From positions 1 to 64,000 of the forward strand of contig JADGJL010000014.1 in assembly GCA_027600665.1 (NCBI GenBank): DNA of 64,000 nt, read 5' to 3'. Numbering within the stretch: position 1 is the stretch's first letter; every line of letters begins with the position of its first letter. Under the pieces are notes generated by a model. The model was not told the origin of the DNA and ran no database searches. It saw nothing but the letters and a program-made list of their open reading frames with translations. The translations under genes were made by a program, and so were the position numbers. Origin of the DNA: Irineochytrium annulatum. Taxonomy: Eukaryota > Chytridiomycota > Chytridiomycetes > Chytridiales > Chytridiaceae. This document shows, one piece after another, positions 1 to 11,190 of this stretch.

Positions 1-170
1 CCCCACCCCCCACCCCCATTTCCTATACCAAATTTTATATACAATTATATATTTTTTTAATTATAAGTCTATTTCTTAGTTTTATATTGTATTTGTGTTA
101 TGGTGCTTCATATTTTTATTTTTTTTTTGTACAGCTCTTTTTGCGAGGAGATCTAATTCATTCATTCTAG

Positions 171-387
171 ATCAAGGAGATTCTTGCGGACCCCAGCAAG
201 TTTGCCGCCGCCGCCCCCGCTGCCGCTGCCGCCCCGGCTGCCGCTGCTGGCAAGGCTGCCCCCGCCGCTGCCAAGGTCGAGGAGAAGGAGGAGGTTAGTG
301 TTATTTGCCCCTGTTTTTGTTGCCGTTCACTCAAATGCGCTTTTTAAGGAGTCGGACGACGACATGGGCTTTGGTCTGTTCGATTAA
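171..387 (+). CDS. RPP0: 60S acidic ribosomal protein P0, C-terminal end (partial)
   Basis: P0 anchors the ribosomal stalk that recruits GTPase translation factors. Only the 3' end is in the window. An exon at 171-293, after the acceptor TTCATTCTAG, reads IKEILADPSKF followed by an Ala/Pro-rich hinge and KVEEKEE. A 55-nt intron (294-348) follows, and a 39-nt last exon (349-387) encodes ESDDDMGFGLFD and a stop, the near-invariant tail of stalk P-proteins. The ILADPSKF segment before the hinge fits P0 rather than P1 or P2. Positions 1-170 are low-complexity and AT-rich with no P0 coding I can recognise, so they are probably upstream intron. The rest of the gene lies beyond the window edge. Confidence 0.88.
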
Positions 388-887
388 GGGCGTGGGATCG
401 TAACATAGGCAGCCGCAGTTCACGACGATGATAAAGTATAGGGGAAAGTTGGAAGGCTGTTGCAAAATAAATTCCTTCGAAAAAATGGCAGATTGCATTC
501 ATCGATCAGCATGATTCCTCGCGGAAGCAGTTGCACCTTAACGGCATCAATACAAACCCAAATTTCGTATCCTCCTGCTGTGTTTGACAGCTAGGGATGT
601 TTAATGAAGAGGCTCCTGGCGCGGAAGACCATCCCATGTAACTTGACCGCTTTAATTGTTCCCAGCACGAGACGTGCACGAAGCAAACCTCAACTGACAT
701 AATAAAACAAGGTGGGTGTCGAAAGCTGCAACTTCGTAGCCATGAGAACTTGCATCCATACATACGCTCACGACACCCCGACTACTCTTTTCCAACGCAA
801 CCGTCTAGGGGAGAAGGGGGGGAACAAAATTAAAAAAAAATTCACTATGTGCTTAGCGCAGAACATTTTAATATATTTCCCCATGTA
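388..887. other. Convergent intergenic region P0 / TM9SF
   Basis: About 500 bp between the P0 stop and the TM9SF stop. It holds both 3' UTRs. I see no conserved coding; the open frames here have no recognisable content. Confidence 0.5.
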
Positions 888-3425
888 TTAATCGATCTAA
901 ACAACGCGTGATTAGGTCCAAAACGATCGAAGAGTGCAGAAAGGCAGAGCTTACCTTAATGGATGCGTAGATTTTAGAGATGAAGTAAAAGCATGCAGTA
1001 AACCCGATTGTACCCTGGAAATTGTTAGATAAATTCGGACGGAGGAAGCAACCGTCAAGACAAAGAACAGCATCGCCATTACTAGTGTCCAACCAAAGTA
1101 TAATATTGTCGAAGCGGCAGTCCGGATCTCCAGCTTCGTCGCGTAATACATTATCCCGTACAGATAAACGTAAACGGCCGACGCTCCGCTCGTTAAGTAC
1201 GATCTCCACCACCAATGGTAATCCTGTTGACGAGAGTAAGATGCCAGCCCACCAAGCAAGCACCCTTACCTCAGCGCAAAGATGGAAATAGCACATTAAA
1301 ATAGTTACTTCCGAGCAAGTAATAATCAGAATCAAAAACACAATGAATAAGAAGCCGAAGACGTAGTAGACACGATGGAACCAGATACTGTTCATGATAA
1401 AGTAAAGCTCGATAAAGATCGCTCCGAAGGGAAGAATGCCGCCCATAAGAATCGAAGGCAACGGTTTAAGGTAAAATGCTTGCTCCGGCACTTGCCGAGG
1501 AATTTGATTGGTGCGCACGGGATGCTCGATACGCTTTACATCGCATTAGTCAATATAAAACATTTCGCAGACAAACCGATTTCTTGTAACCAAAATAAGC
1601 CCCAATAAAGCAGAGCGGCGCAGAAACGAGGAACCACATGGCGATCAAAGCAAGCATAGAACCAAATGGTACGGCGCCGGACGACTTCGCGCCAATCAGG
1701 AAAAAGTTCAGGATGATGAAGATGAAGAAAATCGCGCTGTGATAGGTGAGTTGGAAGACGCCACCGCTAAAACTTACCCAGGGAACAGCACGGCTGTCAG
1801 AATGACGTTCTTCTTCCACGAATCCCCCCCAAACATCTTGTACAAGCGGGCCGAGAAGTACCCAGCGAAGGATCCAAAGCAAACGTAGAAAATGAGCATT
1901 ACGGTCGACAAAGATCCGCGGCTAGAGGGCGACAGGAAGCCAAAGATAGCAAAGACTAACGGCGTTAAATCGGTATCGCGTGTAATGAATAGCCGTACTT
2001 AGCGTTACAAACGTCATGAAGAAGATTTGCGCTCCACTCCCGACGAGCACCGCCAGCAAGTTCGAATGCTGCGGAGGCCTAAAAACATCTCCGTGCACCA
2101 GCTTCCATCCGAAGTCTTCTTGCGCGTCCTCCTGAACTGAGCGTTCAGAACCACGTCCGGGGCATAAGAAGTCCTAACCTGCGATTCAAGCTGGTTGTAC
2201 CGCGCGATATCTTTGTGAAGGGCCCGAAGGAGAATCATTGCCACCATGCCGGAGAGGAATAATACAATTACAACCGAGTTGATGAGGGAGAACCAGTGGA
2301 TACGCGGTTCGGACGGGGAGCCGGTCTGCAAGTAAACCTCCCAACGTTCGCTTAAATGATAATCAATAACATACGACGCGACCGATAATTACCTCCAGGT
2401 AATATCGGATTGCTAAGAACGGAGAGTTAGCAATGATAACTTTTTTTAGCAGCTGTTTCTTACCATCCATGAAACGGTATAACTGTACACAAACTCTGTC
2501 GCTTCTTCTTCAGACAAATGAAGCCCTGGCGCATCCTCGGACCCCCTTTGACAATCTTCGGCAGACTCCATACTGTAGGGAAAAACGTACGCCCCGACCA
2601 CGCGATAGCTCGATCCATCGCGGTGGTAGTAGATATTAAACAAGAAGTGGTTATTGAGGTAAGGGGTTCCGTCCTGAATAACATTTTAAAACGAATAAAA
2701 GAACGTAACCGTACTCTTACGGAGCCAAGCTCAAAACCGAGGGTGTAAACGTGCTTTTTTTTATTGGTTGTTTGCGATTTCTTCCCTGCGGGTAACCCGT
2801 CAATAACCCTTTATGATTTCAGTCGTGATCCACCTAATCATTATACAAACCAATTGTAGGCATATTTTTCCTTGATCCTCTCGTTGATGAACTTCGCGTC
2901 TTCGGGAGGAACTTTCACCTTATTATTCTCGCCGCAAAGCTTTTTGCACGTCACATTGGTCTGCATATGAAGCTTTGCCCGTTTGTCAGCGTCATACATG
3001 CCCTTGAACAGATACCAACCTCGAACGCGGAATTGTAGATGCGGTCTCCGAACAATATGCTCCCCAGGGATTCGACCTGATGTCCGCGGTTAGTGCATCC
3101 GTAACGCACGAGACGGACGCTCTCGCCTGCGATATGGGCCCGTCCACAGGCGCACAGAAATGGAGTTGTTCGTAATACTGATCGTAGGGTAGGACCTGCA
3201 CTCCATTAGTTCCGCGTTTTATTCCGCCTTACAGGTCTCGCTCACCGTCTCAGGGGACGCCAAGGCGTTTACGTGAAGATCGACTTTGGCGTCGGGCTTA
3301 TAATTCTTCGGTGCGACTCCGGGAAGGTAGAATGCATTGGCGGCTACGTTCGATCAGCACGCGACCAAACGCGGGTGGGCCGTACCGTGAACTGCCGCCA
3401 GCAGGCAGAGTCCTGTTCCTCGCAT
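888..3425 (-). CDS. Transmembrane 9 superfamily protein (nonaspanin/EMP70)
   Basis: Polytopic Golgi/endosomal membrane protein of the TM9SF family, which acts in sorting and surface localisation of membrane proteins. The start ATG (3425-3423) opens a signal peptide (MRGTGLCLLAAVH, then AANA) before FYLPGVAPKNYKPD. Recognisable family blocks follow: LPYDQYYEQLHFC, SLGSILFGDRIYNS, NVTCKKLC, a long lumenal domain and then the membrane domain with YFSARLYKMFGGDSWKKN, SSGAVPFGSM, VRTNQIPRQVPEQ, ILPFGAIFIELYFI, DYHWWWRSYLTSGAS and KIYASIK. N-terminal exons are 3425-3386, 3343-3246, 3195-3127, 3076-3020 and from 2972; C-terminal exons end 1577, 1533-1270, 1223-1053, 1014-955 and 896-888. The last exon is only ATC GAT TAA, giving the typical KIYxSIK-[VI]D end. 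The 3077-3126 intron appears to be GC-AG. Middle exon boundaries (about 1780-2960) are less certain. Confidence 0.9.
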
Positions 3426-4555
3426 ATTAGCTTGAGCGAACTTTGACGACAGCTTGAGCTTTTACATAACTATCGCCACGAATGATCATTCGCCAATGCC
3501 GTTCGCGCCTTCGGCTGGCCAAATCTCACGAATCTCCATACGAAAAGCCGAACGACAGCACTTCTTGCTTTTAAAACTATTTTGGGGCAAGACGCTTAGG
3601 GAGGCAGAGTCAGGAATGCCGCAACAAGATTAATCAAAGCCGACTGAAGACGCGACAGAGAGAAGGCGCCGCGACATCCTATACTAATACCTCATGCTTT
3701 AGACGCAAAGAATTTTCTAAAGCCTGGGAGTTTAGGTTAATTATTTACAATGATTTTTTGCACCGCCTCCTCCGTGCCGGAATACTTGTCACGAAGTAAA
3801 GTGCAAGATCTCACTTGATGCTCGTTCAACAACATTTCATCCGTTCTATGTAACGAATCAACCGAGCGTATTTCTATTGAGAAGACGATCGGGCCTGTGC
3901 GCTGATATTGATGAGATATTGTTAATTCTTTGTAAAAATTAGTGTTTTGATGTTAATGTTTGAAGTTCCACCGGGGAGCTCTCTAGTTTTATTCATAATT
4001 GAACCCCAATGTGCCCAGCAAGAAATGATCAAATGGCGATCTGAGGAGAGCAAGTGCCGGCGAAGGCGGATCAATAGTTTTGTTTCAAAGGTAGAAAGGA
4101 AAGTTTCCAATTATTAAAGATGTATACAGCTTGATATTAGCTCCCGGCTCAAAGGGGGTTGCAACTAGCGATTGAAGCCCGGAACTCATTTCGGCCGTTA
4201 GTAGCGCCTGTACCAGCAGGGCTGACCTTGCAGAAAAGTAGACAAGAGAATAAGTAAACACAAGACTAGAAAAATAAATACAGGCGGTCAATGAACTTCG
4301 TATTGCGTCTTTTTTTTTGGTCCATACCTGACGCAAGAGATCACAATCGCATAGACAGAGAGAGGAAGCAGAAAGAAAAGTACCACCGCTAACTTCCAGC
4401 AGGCAAAAATAAGAAGAAGAACTCCCTTTCAGGTGTCAATGCTTTTAAATGGATCAAAAATCGACCCAGATGAAGCCTGGAACCCCTCTATCAACGGCAT
4501 TGACACTGCTTTTTGAATAGCTTACGAGTCAAGATCTGCGTACACCATCCCATAT
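3426..4555. other. Intergenic region upstream of TM9SF
   Basis: About 1.1 kb with no convincing coding, tRNA or other RNA gene. It must hold the TM9SF promoter and the terminator of the next minus-strand gene. I could not identify specific control sites. Confidence 0.4.
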
Positions 4556-5260
4556 TTACAACGCTCCCGCGGTCCCGCGAGCAGCCCCACAACCTTTCTC
4601 GCTTGCCACCTCAGTGTACGCAATCTGTCGGATTTTGGTTACCGCCGTCGCGCAGGCCGCATGTCGGACCAGTTTGTGCAATGCGGACAGAGATAAGGAC
4701 TCCAATTCCTTTTCCACTTCCGCTTTACCATAGCCACTCACCGCTGCCGTGTGATGGTTGTATGCCCGCCTAGGTCGCCCCTCCCACGTAGACGGCCCAA
4801 AGACCGCTGCACCTCCGCCCTAACGGCCATCTGCCCCGTTGCTCCTACTCCTTCTTGGCCGGACCTCCTGTGTTGTCTCGTCATTTGAAATCCCCGGCTC
4901 CTCCACTATCACAGGCCGCTTCCCCTTTGCCGGCTCAGCAGTTTCTACTGTTCCCGCTGCATATTCTTTTCCCGCCGCTCGATGCCCGCCGTTTGCTCCC
5001 AGGCTACTATTGGCTGTCCAAATTTCCTGCCAACTCGCGTCGGAAGACGCCGCAGAACCCGCAGAACCAGTCTCCCCGCCTCCGCTGGTTGAATCCGTGG
5101 GTCTGTGAGATCTGCCACCATGCCTCATGGACGACATCAATCGATAATTAACTCCCTTCCGTCGCCCTTCTTCATTTTGTGTTCTCCCGCCCAGCGCCGT
5201 CCGTTCGCATCCACCTTTCGCTCCTCTTAAGCTAAGCTTGAAATCATTCAATGCATCCAT
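4556..5260 (-). CDS. Uncharacterised two-exon protein
   Basis: Not recognised. A real ATG at 5260-5258 opens a frame beginning MDALNDFKLSLRGAKGG. It continues through a Gly/Ser/Ala/Thr-rich, basic, probably disordered stretch to SRSNGADG. An 81-nt intron (4744-4824; GTTAGG donor, GGCAG acceptor) keeps the frame and joins to VSGYGKAEVEKELESLSLSA, then LHKLVRHAACATAVTKIRQI and a stop at 4556. The second exon looks helical and more constrained than the first. Total length is about 207 residues. Support comes only from frame-preserving splice sites and a matching ATG and stop; expression is unknown. It lies between TM9SF and TBC1D5, all on the minus strand. Confidence 0.4.
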
Positions 5261-5554
5261 ACATTCGTCCCAATTCGAGACCTGGAATGCGGTGCGAGAT
5301 TATGCCATTTTTTTGAAGAACAATGTAAGCCACCTTCTACCAACCAACCAACCAAATTCTTGCCAATTAATTGCAATCGATATTTGTAGGGATATAAATT
5401 GTCGTAAACAATTGTCGAGGACACTGCCACGTGAGATATACAGTTCGACAGCACGACGTCAACAACCAAGTCGGCAGATGCTAAGAACGCTATCTGAGGC
5501 GTCCTGTCTTGCAATCAACAAGAATCGACAGGAAAACATCTGGGGATGTGAACA

Positions 5555-7775
5555 TTATGTTGGGGGAAATCCCCTCTTCTTCCTCTCCCCAAGGGCGGCG
5601 GTTTTATATCCTTCGGCGATGAGCGACGACGATTCGGGCACAGGTATCGAGGTTGTTGGCCTCTGAGAGGTAGAGGCGACGGGCGAGTGCCCAGTCTTTT
5701 GAGGGGGGGCAGTTAGGCCGCTCGAAACACTCGACAGAAGCCGACTGACGGAGATGCCAACAGCTCCTACGGCCTTAGTTATCTCTTGCGGGACTTGAAC
5801 CGTGGAAATGTGGTTCCAGTTTGACGAGGGATTTTCCGACGGCGTAGATCGGTCATTGAACAAAGCAGCGGCCTCAATGCGCGAATTTTCAGATCTTTGG
5901 CGCACGGTAGGGATCGGGATGGGGGTTGGGATGGATGGTGAACTCGGCTCCGTACTGGTCCGTACTCTGCAGGCAGGCGACGCAAGTTCCGGCTGATGCG
6001 AACTAGAGGCACCGCCCCCGGACAACTCGGCACTTACAGCCTTGATCTCATCAACGACGCCGGCCAGTTCCTGACATCCCGTGCTTCCATCAGCCAAGAG
6101 CTGATGTATCATACTGACGCAGCTATTAAGCTTCTTAGCCAGCACCTTGTCCCTTTCTTTGATCCTCTGCGCTTCCCGCCATGAGCTAGCTATTCGGCCC
6201 TGAAGAAGGGCAATCCGCGCAGCGTTCGGGTTCTCAGCGGCTTCTGACATTGTCGGGGAGCCCGATGGCACCACATGCTCGTCTGAGGAGGAGGTGGGGA
6301 GATTCGGGCGATCCGAAGCGGAGTGACGATTTGATTGTCTTGAGACGAGCGGATCCGACTCAATGACTTGTACAGACTTTGAAGATGCAAGAGCGATTTG
6401 CCCATATCGGTCTCGACAGCCTTTTGCAGAGGCGATAAACTCCGACACCGTCGTATCAAGTGATTCCATGGGCGGGAACTTCATAAGCCGGTGTAGCGTC
6501 ATCGAGTAGTCGGAGTTGATCACTGATGCCACACTTAGCTGTTGCCGACAAAGCAAGCGACACTTACAATCACGGCGCATAAACAGCAGCAAGGCCGTGC
6601 AAACCCAGTCAACCAAGCTTAAATTTGCGTCTTCAGCAAATAAGCCATCCCACAGCTTCAAAAGATCGTCAAGACCAAACTCGCGCCCAAAAAGCAGTCT
6701 TAGCCACCGCAAGCCATACAATTGCGGTTCAATGCCGAGTTTTTCAAAATGCTCGCACAGTTCAACGTCGAGCACGCGAAGAAGATCGTTTTGGATTTTC
6801 TGGCAGTGTGCGACAATTGGTAGGACTTTAACCTAAACCACGACTATGTCAATTTGACGCCGATATAGACATTACTAACCGCCGTGCTATCCTCGTACTT
6901 GCCGAGAGTCATACCACGCTGCTTCATTGATGATGGTATCATCACATCCGAGCTGACTTCAAACCAAGGCTTTGCCGATCTCATGATGCGGTAGAATAGC
7001 ATTGACGCGTCATGCTCGACGTACTTCGCATCAAAAACCGCAGCTTGTAGGGCGTCGACTCTGTTTGTCAATAAAGTCAGATAAGAGTCGTCGAAGAAAG
7101 CAATTACATATTGGCTTGCTTGGGGTCAAGCTTATCCGTATCCACGACCAGCAATATAGGAGCAAGGAGCTCATGCATGCCTTGCCGATAGGACACGTCA
7201 GGATTCAATTTACTCCACACGAACAATATATTTGCCATGATGTCCTGAACCTCCGTTGCCCGAAAGAAAGTCTGGTCGGGCATGCTTAAATACATCGTCA
7301 GTAAAGATCACTTCCTTCGGACGTACGTCCGTTCTACGTCTTGCCGTATAAGCTTGAACAACTCCGTGTCCTTAAAGTATTGGCTCCATGGGCTCTATTG
7401 CTGCTTGTCAGAAGCCAAAGCAGACGTGCCAAGTTACCTCCTCATTTAAGCTCAAAGGGTTGTTGACGTCAAGGTCACTAGCTTGTTGCCGGCTAGGATC
7501 CAGGATAAATCTTTTTTTTAAATCATCGTAACCGTGTCGCTCTTTTTGCAGGACAAGTAGCCAAGCGTCGGTCTCCAAGCTTGGGAAGTACTCTAAGTAA
7601 ATCTACGACATTAAAAACAGCTGAACGGGCCCGTTCGCACCTTCCAATACAAGCTGCGGAGGCTAGTCGAATCGATTTTTCCTCGCGTCCCTTTGTCTTT
7701 CACGGCATCCATAGTCAGAGTGGAATCACGGAAGACCGCATTCCACCCCTTGCTTATCTCCAACGCAGTTTTCAT
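5555..7775 (-). CDS. TBC1D5-like Rab GTPase-activating protein
   Basis: TBC-domain RabGAP; TBC1D5 acts on Rab7 with retromer in endosome-to-Golgi sorting and autophagy. From the ATG near 7775 the protein runs MKTALEISKGWNAVF, then SLRSLYWKIYLEYFPSLE and DLDVNNPLSLNEE, matching the TBC1D5 N-terminal order. Both catalytic fingers are visible: IRQDVERT (IxxDxxRT) split by a short intron, and YRQGMHELLAPI (YxQ). Later blocks include WFEVSSDVMIPSSMKQRGM and EPQLYGLRWLRLLFGREF, then LWDGLFA. The last exon (about 5555-6770) carries a long Ser/Pro/Thr-rich tail ending ERKKRGFPPT. At least five introns are needed and exon edges are approximate. The family call is firm; orthology to TBC1D5 rather than another TBC protein is likely. 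Confidence 0.85.
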
Positions 7776-7948
7776 CTTGCCCCTCTACCGTCAGGCTTGG
7801 GAGCTGATGGCTTGTAACTGCTTGAAAGCAGTGGTCTATAAGCCACAACTACTGTGATGAACTATGACAATCTATTCATGCGCAGCTTAGACGCGCCACG
7901 GGACTAGTACATGCTCTCATGCTCGCAACCATCCTCGCTCCCCAACCG

Positions 7949-9216
7949 TTAATCCATATTCGGCAAGTCAGCGAAGTCCTCCGCGTCGTACTTGAAGTCA
8001 AAGTAGTCCGGGTCCATGTGGTGCACCCGGATAAACCCGTCTTCGCCGCCAGAAGCAAAGCTATCCACAGTCAGCAAACGTATTAAAGCAATGAGGATGG
8101 CACCTTTTGCCACTCGGGTGAAAAGCCAATGTGTTAATCGGCCCAAAATGCCCCTTAATCCGGCTGATCTCGTCCTCAAAAACAAGGTGGAAAAACCGGG
8201 CCTCGAACTTGTTGCCCTTCGTTGTTGTCGTCGTCACGCTCATGGCATCTTGACCACCTCCAAGCACGATGTGTGGCCGGATAGGGGAAAGAGCCGCAGA
8301 GTTTACTGGCCGCTCAGTTTGGTACTTCTTCAACGCCTTCAAGGTCTTCGCGTCAAACACCTGCGCTGTGTTGTCCTTTGATGAGGTGATAAAGTGGGAT
8401 TTATCCTTCGCAAATTGGAGATCAGTGATCGACGCTCCATGTCCCTTGATGCTCTTTATCCGCTCCCCAGACTATCCAAAGATTAAATCATCGGCGTCAG
8501 AGCGACGTTTCCAACCTCAACGTCCCAAATCGAAATCGTTCCGTCATCATGGCCGGTGTAGATAGTCTTATTTAGGTTGCCCCAAGCGGCCACGGTCGCC
8601 TTAGGCCCCTCAACCACAATTGACCGTTGCACGTCAGGCGTTTCTGAAACAATGTCAGCGCCTCCGCCAACACCGCCAAATACCCACGGTCCTCCGGATC
8701 AGGCTCAATGTCGACAATGTTAATCGTGCATTGCTGCCCCATAGTCGCGTCGGTGACAAACAACGCCATCTCGTCCCCGAGCGCGTACGCGACTGCCCGA
8801 ACCGCCGACCGCGTCACCCAGGTAAACACATTCCGGCCCGTCTCCACCTCCCACATCTTTAATGTGTTGTCAGCCGAGCCTGTCAGGAGGTATCGGCTGT
8901 TGTCTGAACAGAATCGAAGCGTAAGGAGCCAGATTCACACACCGGCTTGCAAAAAAACTCGCATACATGTGACATCCAAATCCCAGACGGTTCCGTTGTG
9001 CCCGTTGTATGTCCCCAGTCTCTCCCCATTCTGCGAAAACCACACGCTCGGCTTGTTGTCCTTGGAGGCCGAGAAGAGCAAATCGCCGTCGGTGTTGTAG
9101 CGAATCCGCGTCAAAGATCGCGTATGTCCGTGAAGTAGAATCGGCCTCTAATAGCAGACATCGTTAGCATTCCTCGTTAGCATTCCTCCACCGAGCCGTT
9201 GGCCAGATCGCACCAT
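7949..9216 (-). CDS. EIF3I: Eukaryotic translation initiation factor 3 subunit I (WD40)
   Basis: Seven-bladed WD40 subunit of eIF3 (yeast Tif34), needed for 43S recruitment and scanning. The N-terminus reads [18 protein letters not shown], then [12 protein letters not shown] and [39 protein letters not shown] and [15 protein letters not shown] follow. The C-terminus has [32 protein letters not shown] and [13 protein letters not shown] before the stop at 7949. The acceptor CTATTAG before AGGCCG (9147) suggests that the first exon is only the ATG at 9216-9214, followed by a 66-nt intron (9148-9213). That intron carries a direct duplication of CGTTAGCATTCCT. The gene shares a very short divergent promoter with the mitochondrial carrier. 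Confidence 0.92.
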
Positions 9217-9292
9217 GATGCTCGTTGTAGGAAAAAAAGCCCAAAGCCGCGAGAGTCAATTTCGCCAATGTCCACCTCTGTGCGCTCCAGTG

Positions 9293-10371
9293 ATGCGATG
9301 CTGGCAAGTAGAGCCCCGGCAGGATCACGCTAACGTCAATGATCAGGCAGGAGCGATCGCCGGAACCTCAGTCGACACGGTCCTCTTCCCGCTTGACACA
9401 ATCAAGACGCGGCTGGTTCAATTGCTTTGGCGGCTCAATGCTGACGTGTTGCAGCAATCGAGGCAGGGTTTCGCGAGGGCCGGAGGCTTCAATGGACTCT
9501 TCTCTGGATTGTCGTCAGCCGTGCTTGGCTCGGCGCCTGGAGGTGGAGCCAGATAGCCCTTAGCGATTTTTTTTAAAAGTGATATGCAGCCGCGGCTTTC
9601 TTCGTTACTTACGAATTTGTAAAGACCAGCTTTGGAGAGTCGAAGAAGGGGGGGAAGGATTCCCCTCTTTTGCATATGCTTGCAGCGTCGGCCGGGGAAG
9701 TGGTAAGGCATTGTAGCTTGTTTCATGACCAATATTTCTCAGAGCGCTTGTATGGTGCGGGTGCCGACAGAGGTTGTGAAGCAAAGGCTGCAAGCCGGCA
9801 TACACTCGTCATTTGTGGAAGCCGTTCGCTCTATATGGCGGTCAGATGGTCCGCTGGGGTTCTATCGTGGCTATTCAATGACGATTTTCCGCGAGGTTTG
9901 CCAATTACGTTGCGATTAGCTCATGGTGGCAGATACCGTTCACATGCATACAGTTTCCTTTGTACGAGTCCATGAAGGTAGGATTGAGCAATTTGTGCTT
10001 TCTGACGCCCGGCATCATAGAAATCGTGGAGGGAGTACGCACTTACACCCGCGCATCCCTTGCTAGCCGCGTTGTTCGGGTCTGTATCCGGAGGCATTGC
10101 GGCAGCATTGACAACCCCACTGGATGTCGTAAAAACGCGTATGATGCTGTCGAAGAAGGTACTGAGTCATTTCTAGCTTGTTTTCGCGTAATGCTTTTGT
10201 TAGGATGGCAAGGAAGGGTATAAGGGGATACCGGCGACTTTTGCTAAGATTTGGAAAGAAGAGGGTTCTGCGGCATTTTTTAGAGGGATTGGGCCGAGGG
10301 TCACCTGGATTTCAATAGGCGGGGCTATTTTCCTCGGGACCTACGAGGTCAGCCTTAACTGGCTTCGATGA
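9293..10371 (+). CDS. Mitochondrial S-adenosylmethionine carrier (SLC25A26/Pet8-like)
   Basis: Inner-membrane carrier that imports S-adenosylmethionine into mitochondria in exchange for S-adenosylhomocysteine. Exon 2 starts [20 protein letters not shown] with the first carrier signature [38 protein letters not shown] and [13 protein letters not shown] follow; the PTEVVKQR signature in this context is typical of the SAM carrier. The third repeat has [20 protein letters not shown], then [20 protein letters not shown] and the end NWLR. The start is uncertain: ATG 9293 gives MRCWQ joined by a GT-AG intron (9308-9346), whereas ATG 9298 gives ML joined by a GC-AG intron (9304-9346). Other introns lie near 9555, 9700, 9895, 9977 and 10159. 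There is almost no spacer to eIF3i. Confidence 0.85.
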
Positions 10372-11190
10372 GAAGAAGTTAATTGGTTACTCGCACACAT
10401 TGTTTATAATATAAAACGCTCATAAAATCGCTGCCATTGCGCCACATCATTTTTCGTTGTGACTCGATTGCTCACCGTCCTCCCCTTCCTCAACCGCCTT
10501 CCACCCTTCTCAAAACAAGAGATGCGACCACAGGCCCGTCTACACCATCGGAAAACAGCGATGTTCTTCCGTCACCGCGCCCATAGCCGTCTCCTTTGCC
10601 CTCGCATCTACTCTCCCCGGCCGCATCACTACCGACTCAGGAGCGCCGTTGCCGCCGCCAACACATAAGGCCAACCTGGCGATCAAGTCAACGCGATCAT
10701 CGGGCCGACGAGACCGTGCATATCTTGGACTGGAAATGCGCATGCGACCAGCATGGTGTGCCTTTTACCCCGGGCAGGTCGTTTGGTGCACCTGATCACG
10801 GGGTTGCGCAGGGTCGCGTCGGGACGGGACGGGCTTGTCAATCTCGGACCGTCCTCCTGATATATTTCTTGAGTGAAGCCGTTGACTTCAGGCACGCGTC
10901 AACGGCTTCGCCACACATGACGCGCCAGCCGGTGCTTCTGTCGTAAGCTGTTCGGCAGTGGGGTTCCACGTCATGAAGTGTCAGCCCATCGTTGGTGTCT
11001 TTGTTCCAGAAGCCGCGGTCTTTTTAGGTGTGATTCATCACAGTTTTGACTGTGTCGAGAATCATCAGCGCTATCGCGTGAAGCCGTTGACGTGAGGGAT
11101 GAACGTACCGGAGATGACGGTACGCCCCCCGCGTTAAGCTGGAGGTTCCATCTAACGTTGGCGCGACCACAGGAGCGGAACCGCTCTTTT
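10372..11190. other. Intergenic region with a short inverted repeat
   Basis: About 820 bp between the carrier and the GTPase gene. Apart from the inverted repeat at 10875-10909 I see no supported feature. An upstream coding exon of the GTPase gene cannot be excluded. Confidence 0.35.
10875..10909. repeat. Perfect 12-bp inverted repeat, third copy nearby
   Basis: GAAGCCGTTGAC (10875-10886) is followed after 11 nt by its exact reverse complement (10898-10909). The same 12-mer recurs in direct orientation at 11080-11091, about 100 bp before the GTPase start. It could be a hairpin or a palindromic protein-binding site; its function is unknown. Confidence 0.6.

Noticed and set aside
4085..4336. 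Minus-strand frame with a hydrophobic centre
   Set aside because: AT-rich, no ATG in good context, no splice partner and no known motif; treated as non-coding.
5790..5805. GGGACTTGAACC, also T-arm-like
   Set aside because: Inside the TBC1D5-like coding exon; no tRNA structure around it.
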